Assembly: GCA_030146225.1 (NCBI GenBank)
Contig: JASLCA010000399.1
Coordinates: 1 to 7,480 of the forward strand
DNA: 7,480 nt
Reading direction: 5' to 3'
Origin: Sphingobacterium sp.
Lineage (GTDB): Bacteria; Bacteroidota; Bacteroidia; Sphingobacteriales; Sphingobacteriaceae
Positions 5,652 to 7,480 of this stretch are shown piece after piece; position 1 is the stretch's first letter, and the number at the start of each line of letters is the position of its first letter. The translations under genes and the position numbers were made by a program. The notes below the pieces were generated by a model. That model ran no database searches, had not been told where the DNA came from, and was given only the letters and a program-made list of their open reading frames with translations.

Positions 5652-6284
5652 TTATCTTAGACTAATCACGAAGTCTTCCTTCGCAATTCTGACTTTCTTT
5701 AAGTTAACCAACCAGTCATTCTCGCTGTCACGGTAGCCTAGTGCCAAGATGGTGACAGACTTTAAGCCCAGCTTGTCCAGGCCTAAAAGCTGATCCAACT
5801 GATCATTAACAAAGCCTTCCATCGGCGTAGCATCTACCCGCTGTTCAGCCGCTGCAGCAAGTGCTAATCCAAAGCCAATATATGCCTGACGAGCTGCATG
5901 CTGAAAATGCTGTTCCTTCGTCTGCTGTGCAAACATGCCGAGTAACTGGTTTTTATAATCATCGGCAAAGCCCTTAGGTAGATTTCTTTCAAGCTCTTGC
6001 TGCGTAAAGACATTGTCTACACGCGCTTGCGTATATTCATCATAAGCTGCAAACACAAGTATATGTGAGGCATCTACTATTTGAGTCTGACCATAGGCGA
6101 TAGGCTGCATCTTTGCCTTTAGCTCAGGGTTGGAGATCTCAATAATCTTAAAGGGATGTAAGCCAGAAGAAGTAGGAGCCAAGCGGGCTGCTTCCAATAT
6201 ATAATCAATTTTTTCTTGCGCAACAGGCGTACCATTCATCTTCTTGGTTGCGTATCTCCATTGTAAATCTTCGTGTAGACTCAT
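5652..6284 (-). CDS. Nitroreductase family protein, NfsB-like NAD(P)H oxidoreductase
   Basis: A complete 210-residue cytoplasmic flavoprotein, the normal size for NfsB-like FMN enzymes. 'QWRYATKKM' (8-16) is the N-terminal FMN-phosphate segment, 'APTSSGLHPFKI' (36-47) the second flavin contact, 'DASHILVFAA' (71-80) the core strand, 'RQAYIGFGLALAAAAEQ' (132-148) the dimer helix, 'DATPMEGF' (151-158) the flavin-binding loop, and 'LGLKSVTILALGYRDSENDW' (172-191) the C-terminal strand. The family reduces nitroaromatics, quinones or flavins with NAD(P)H in homodimers. It starts 3 bp after the stop of the upstream TetR gene, so the two are almost certainly one transcript, with the enzyme controlled by that regulator. 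The physiological substrate is not evident; detoxification of nitro or quinone compounds is the usual inference. Confidence 0.94.
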   Translation of the reverse strand: MSLHEDLQWRYATKKMNGTPVAQEKIDYILEAARLAPTSSGLHPFKIIEISNPELKAKMQPIAYGQTQIVDASHILVFAAYDEYTQARVDNVFTQQELERNLPKGFADDYKNQLLGMFAQQTKEQHFQHAARQAYIGFGLALAAAAEQRVDATPMEGFVNDQLDQLLGLDKLGLKSVTILALGYRDSENDWLVNLKKVRIAKEDFVISLR

Positions 6285-6287
6285 TCG

Positions 6288-6893
6288 TTATTTTTTATTA
6301 ATTAAAGTAAATATAAAGCTCTCAATAGCATCCATAAATGTAGCCGTAGGCTGCAGATTTATCGTACTATGGGAGAGTAGTTCTATTGCTATAAATCCAT
6401 GTAGTGTTGACCAAAAGGTCTTTAGCTTAAGGTATTTGTCAATGTCTAAGTTCTTGCATTCTTGCGCAATACCTTCAATTGCCTGAAGCATTAGGTCAGA
6501 CATGCGCTTCATCTCCAACACATTGTTAATGGTCTCACAGTTGGGAATCCCCAAGCCAAACATAATTTCGTAAAGCTTAGTCCGTTTTGCCGCGAAATCC
6601 CAATAGGCCAAAGCAATCTGTTGCAGCTGTTGAATAGCTGTATCGGCCGGATTAACCGCCGATTTAATATGTGCGCTAAGTTCATCAAAGCCAGCCTTGA
6701 CAAAGTGCTCTAAGATAGCTTCCTTGTTTTCAAAATGCTTATAGATTACAGGGACGCTGTATTCAATTGCATCAGCAATCCTCCGAATAGAGAGCGCCTG
6801 CCATCCTTCTCCCTCAATTATTGCCCAGGATTGTGCAATAATCTCGTTTTTTAATTCCTCCTGCTGTCGTACTCTTCGTTCTGTAATTCCCAT
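6288..6893 (-). CDS. TetR-family transcriptional regulator with WHG-type C-domain
   Basis: A 201-residue protein of normal TetR length. The N-terminal DNA-binding domain spans about 14-62: 'IIAQSWAIIEGEGWQALSIR' begins the first helices, and 'IADAIEYSVPVIYKHFENKEAIL' the helix-turn-helix (39-61), with the classic Y51/F54/K57 pattern. The ligand-binding half includes 'FWSTLHGFIAIEL' (160-171), whose W161/H165/G166 arrangement is typical of the WHG C-terminal domain. It precedes the nitroreductase gene by 3 bp and probably represses its own operon, releasing DNA on binding an aromatic or electrophilic ligand. Two palindromes lie between its promoter and start codon. The chosen ATG matches the family N-terminus; an upstream ATG at 6907 is out of frame. 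Confidence 0.93.
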   Translation of the reverse strand: MGITERRVRQQEELKNEIIAQSWAIIEGEGWQALSIRRIADAIEYSVPVIYKHFENKEAILEHFVKAGFDELSAHIKSAVNPADTAIQQLQQIALAYWDFAAKRTKLYEIMFGLGIPNCETINNVLEMKRMSDLMLQAIEGIAQECKNLDIDKYLKLKTFWSTLHGFIAIELLSHSTINLQPTATFMDAIESFIFTLINKK

Positions 6894-6895
6894 AA

Positions 6896-6907
6896 ATGTT
6901 TAAACAT
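6896..6907. promoter_or_regulatory. Palindrome in the TetR leader, candidate autoregulatory operator 1
   Basis: ATGTTTAAACAT is a perfect 12-bp palindrome 3 bp upstream of the TetR start codon, so a bound dimer would also cover the ribosome-binding region. Its half-site TGTTT resembles the TGTTA half-site of the second palindrome next to it. Confidence 0.55.
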
Positions 6908-6912
6908 CTAGT

Positions 6913-6923
6913 TAACACTGTTA
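6913..6923. promoter_or_regulatory. Palindrome at the predicted start site, candidate operator 2
   Basis: TAACA-C-TGTTA has perfect 5-bp arms around one central base. It adjoins the -7 box and covers the expected transcription start, the normal position for a TetR autorepressor site. Confidence 0.55.
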
Positions 6924-6924
6924 G

Positions 6925-6954
6925 CAAAAGTAATTATATTATTTTTATCTCAAA
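6925..6954 (-). promoter_or_regulatory. Bacteroidota-type promoter of the TetR-nitroreductase unit
   Basis: On the minus strand TTTG (6951-6954) is followed after 18 bp by TACTTTTG (6925-6932), a perfect TAnnTTTG -7 box. Transcription should begin near 6918-6920, giving a leader of about 25 bases that contains the palindromes. Confidence 0.75.
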
Positions 6955-7016
6955 ATATATTTTTATAAGACTACATTTCTTTGACAAACCGACTAAAATT
7001 TATGGTTTAAGGGGAG

Positions 7017-7055
7017 GGCGCTTGAGGGCTTCGGGCTAAGTGTAAGTAAAGCGCC
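7017..7055. repeat. G/C-rich inverted repeat in the TetR/patatin divergent spacer
   Basis: GGCGCTT (7017-7023) and AAGCGCC (7049-7055) are perfect 7-bp inverted arms around a 25-base loop that carries GGGCT-TC-GGGCT. The block is clearly G-richer than its AT-rich surroundings. It has no T-tract, so it is not a plain terminator; a structured leader RNA, a regulator site or a small repeat element are all possible. No coding frame is supported between 6955 and 7172. Confidence 0.4.
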
Positions 7056-7132
7056 TGAGCTGTGAAGGAGCCTAAGGGCAGCAAGATCTTTTGCGCAGGG
7101 AAAACTAAATAAATCCTGCAGTCCTTACTTCC

Positions 7133-7161
7133 TTTGGATTAACATTAAAGTCTTATCTTTA
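7133..7161 (+). promoter_or_regulatory. Weak candidate promoter of the patatin-like gene
   Basis: TTTG (7133-7136) and, 17 bp later, TATCTTTA (7154-7161, one mismatch to TAnnTTTG) form a Bacteroidota-like promoter. It would leave a leader of only about 7 bases before ATG 7173, or 13 before ATG 7179, so the true promoter may be further upstream. Confidence 0.3.
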
Positions 7162-7172
7162 AGAAGTAAAAT

Positions 7173-7480
7173 ATGTGGATGAAAGCTATACTGAAAAAGC
7201 AAAAAGTGTCTCTAGTCTTAGGAAGTGGAGGAGCTCGAGGTTTGACCCAGATCGGTGTGATCAAATACCTGCAAGAGCAAGGTTATGAGATCGATGAAGT
7301 GATAGGCTGCTCCATAGGCGCATTAATCGGTGGGGCATTTGCTTGTGGTGCAGTTTACCCATTGGCAGACTGGATGCAGCAACTAACCAAAACCCAAGTA
7401 TTCCGCTTAATGGACTTTACCAGCTCCCGATATGGCTTTCTGAAAGGAGATCGAGTATTGCATACCCTGCAAGAGATCTT
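7173..7480 (+). CDS. Patatin-like phospholipase, C-terminus cut by window edge
   Basis: The first 102 codons of a patatin-domain protein; the frame is open at the right edge. The domain starts at once: 'VSLVLGSGGARGLTQIGVI' (12-30) contains the glycine-rich oxyanion-hole loop, and 'EVIGCSIGALIGGAFACG' (42-59) contains the GxSxG nucleophile elbow with S47. The catalytic aspartate (DGG/DGA motif) would lie beyond the window. Lysine-rich 'MWMKAILKKQK' precedes it with no signal peptide, so it is probably cytoplasmic or membrane-associated, as in RssA/YlbK-like proteins. The family hydrolyses acyl esters of phospholipids or other lipids with a Ser-Asp dyad. The start is ATG 7173, with ATG 7179 as an alternative. 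A fused C-terminal region, as in large surface patatins, cannot be excluded. Confidence 0.92.
   Translation, partial: MWMKAILKKQKVSLVLGSGGARGLTQIGVIKYLQEQGYEIDEVIGCSIGALIGGAFACGAVYPLADWMQQLTKTQVFRLMDFTSSRYGFLKGDRVLHTLQEI

Overview
The window reads as chromosomal DNA of a Bacteroidota bacterium, most likely a Sphingobacteriaceae relative (inference). The evidence is near-perfect TAnnTTTG-type promoter boxes, A-rich leaders without clear Shine-Dalgarno sites, signal peptides ending in '..AQ', and DUF2931-type sequence. It holds nine genes: seven complete and one cut by each edge. No RNA gene, CRISPR array, insertion sequence or phage gene was found.

Layout. (1) 1-708, minus: a large open frame running off the left edge, the N-terminal two-thirds of an exported paraoxonase/SMP-30-like six-bladed propeller, with an upstream palindrome and an 11-bp direct repeat. 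(2) 975-1968: a divergent pair, an HxlR-family winged-helix regulator (minus) and a flavodoxin-fold NAD(P)H oxidoreductase (plus), sharing a repeat-rich 97-bp promoter region. This is the usual layout of a quinone/electrophile or thiol-stress switch. (3) 1969-2280: a gene-free AT-rich stretch. (4) 2281-5384, plus: three overlapping genes that look translationally coupled: a membrane protein with two DUF2931-like units, an unrecognised exported protein, and an exported formylglycine-generating-enzyme (FGE/SUMF1) protein that keeps the active-site cysteine pair. (5) 5590-6954, minus: a TetR (WHG-type C-domain) regulator followed 3 bp later by a nitroreductase. The unit is framed by a good promoter with two palindromes and by an intrinsic terminator. 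(6) 7173-end, plus: the N-terminus of a patatin-like phospholipase.

How the genes work together. Two separate regulator plus flavin-oxidoreductase modules (HxlR/NQO-like and TetR/nitroreductase) bracket the three-gene cluster. Each is probably induced by small electrophilic or aromatic compounds. The three-gene cluster is the least explained part. It pairs an apparently active-type FGE, predicted to act outside the cytoplasm, with a DUF2931 membrane protein and an orphan secreted protein, and there is no sulfatase and no CxPxR target motif in the neighbouring proteins. It is the best candidate here for an undescribed system, but its function cannot be read from the sequence alone.
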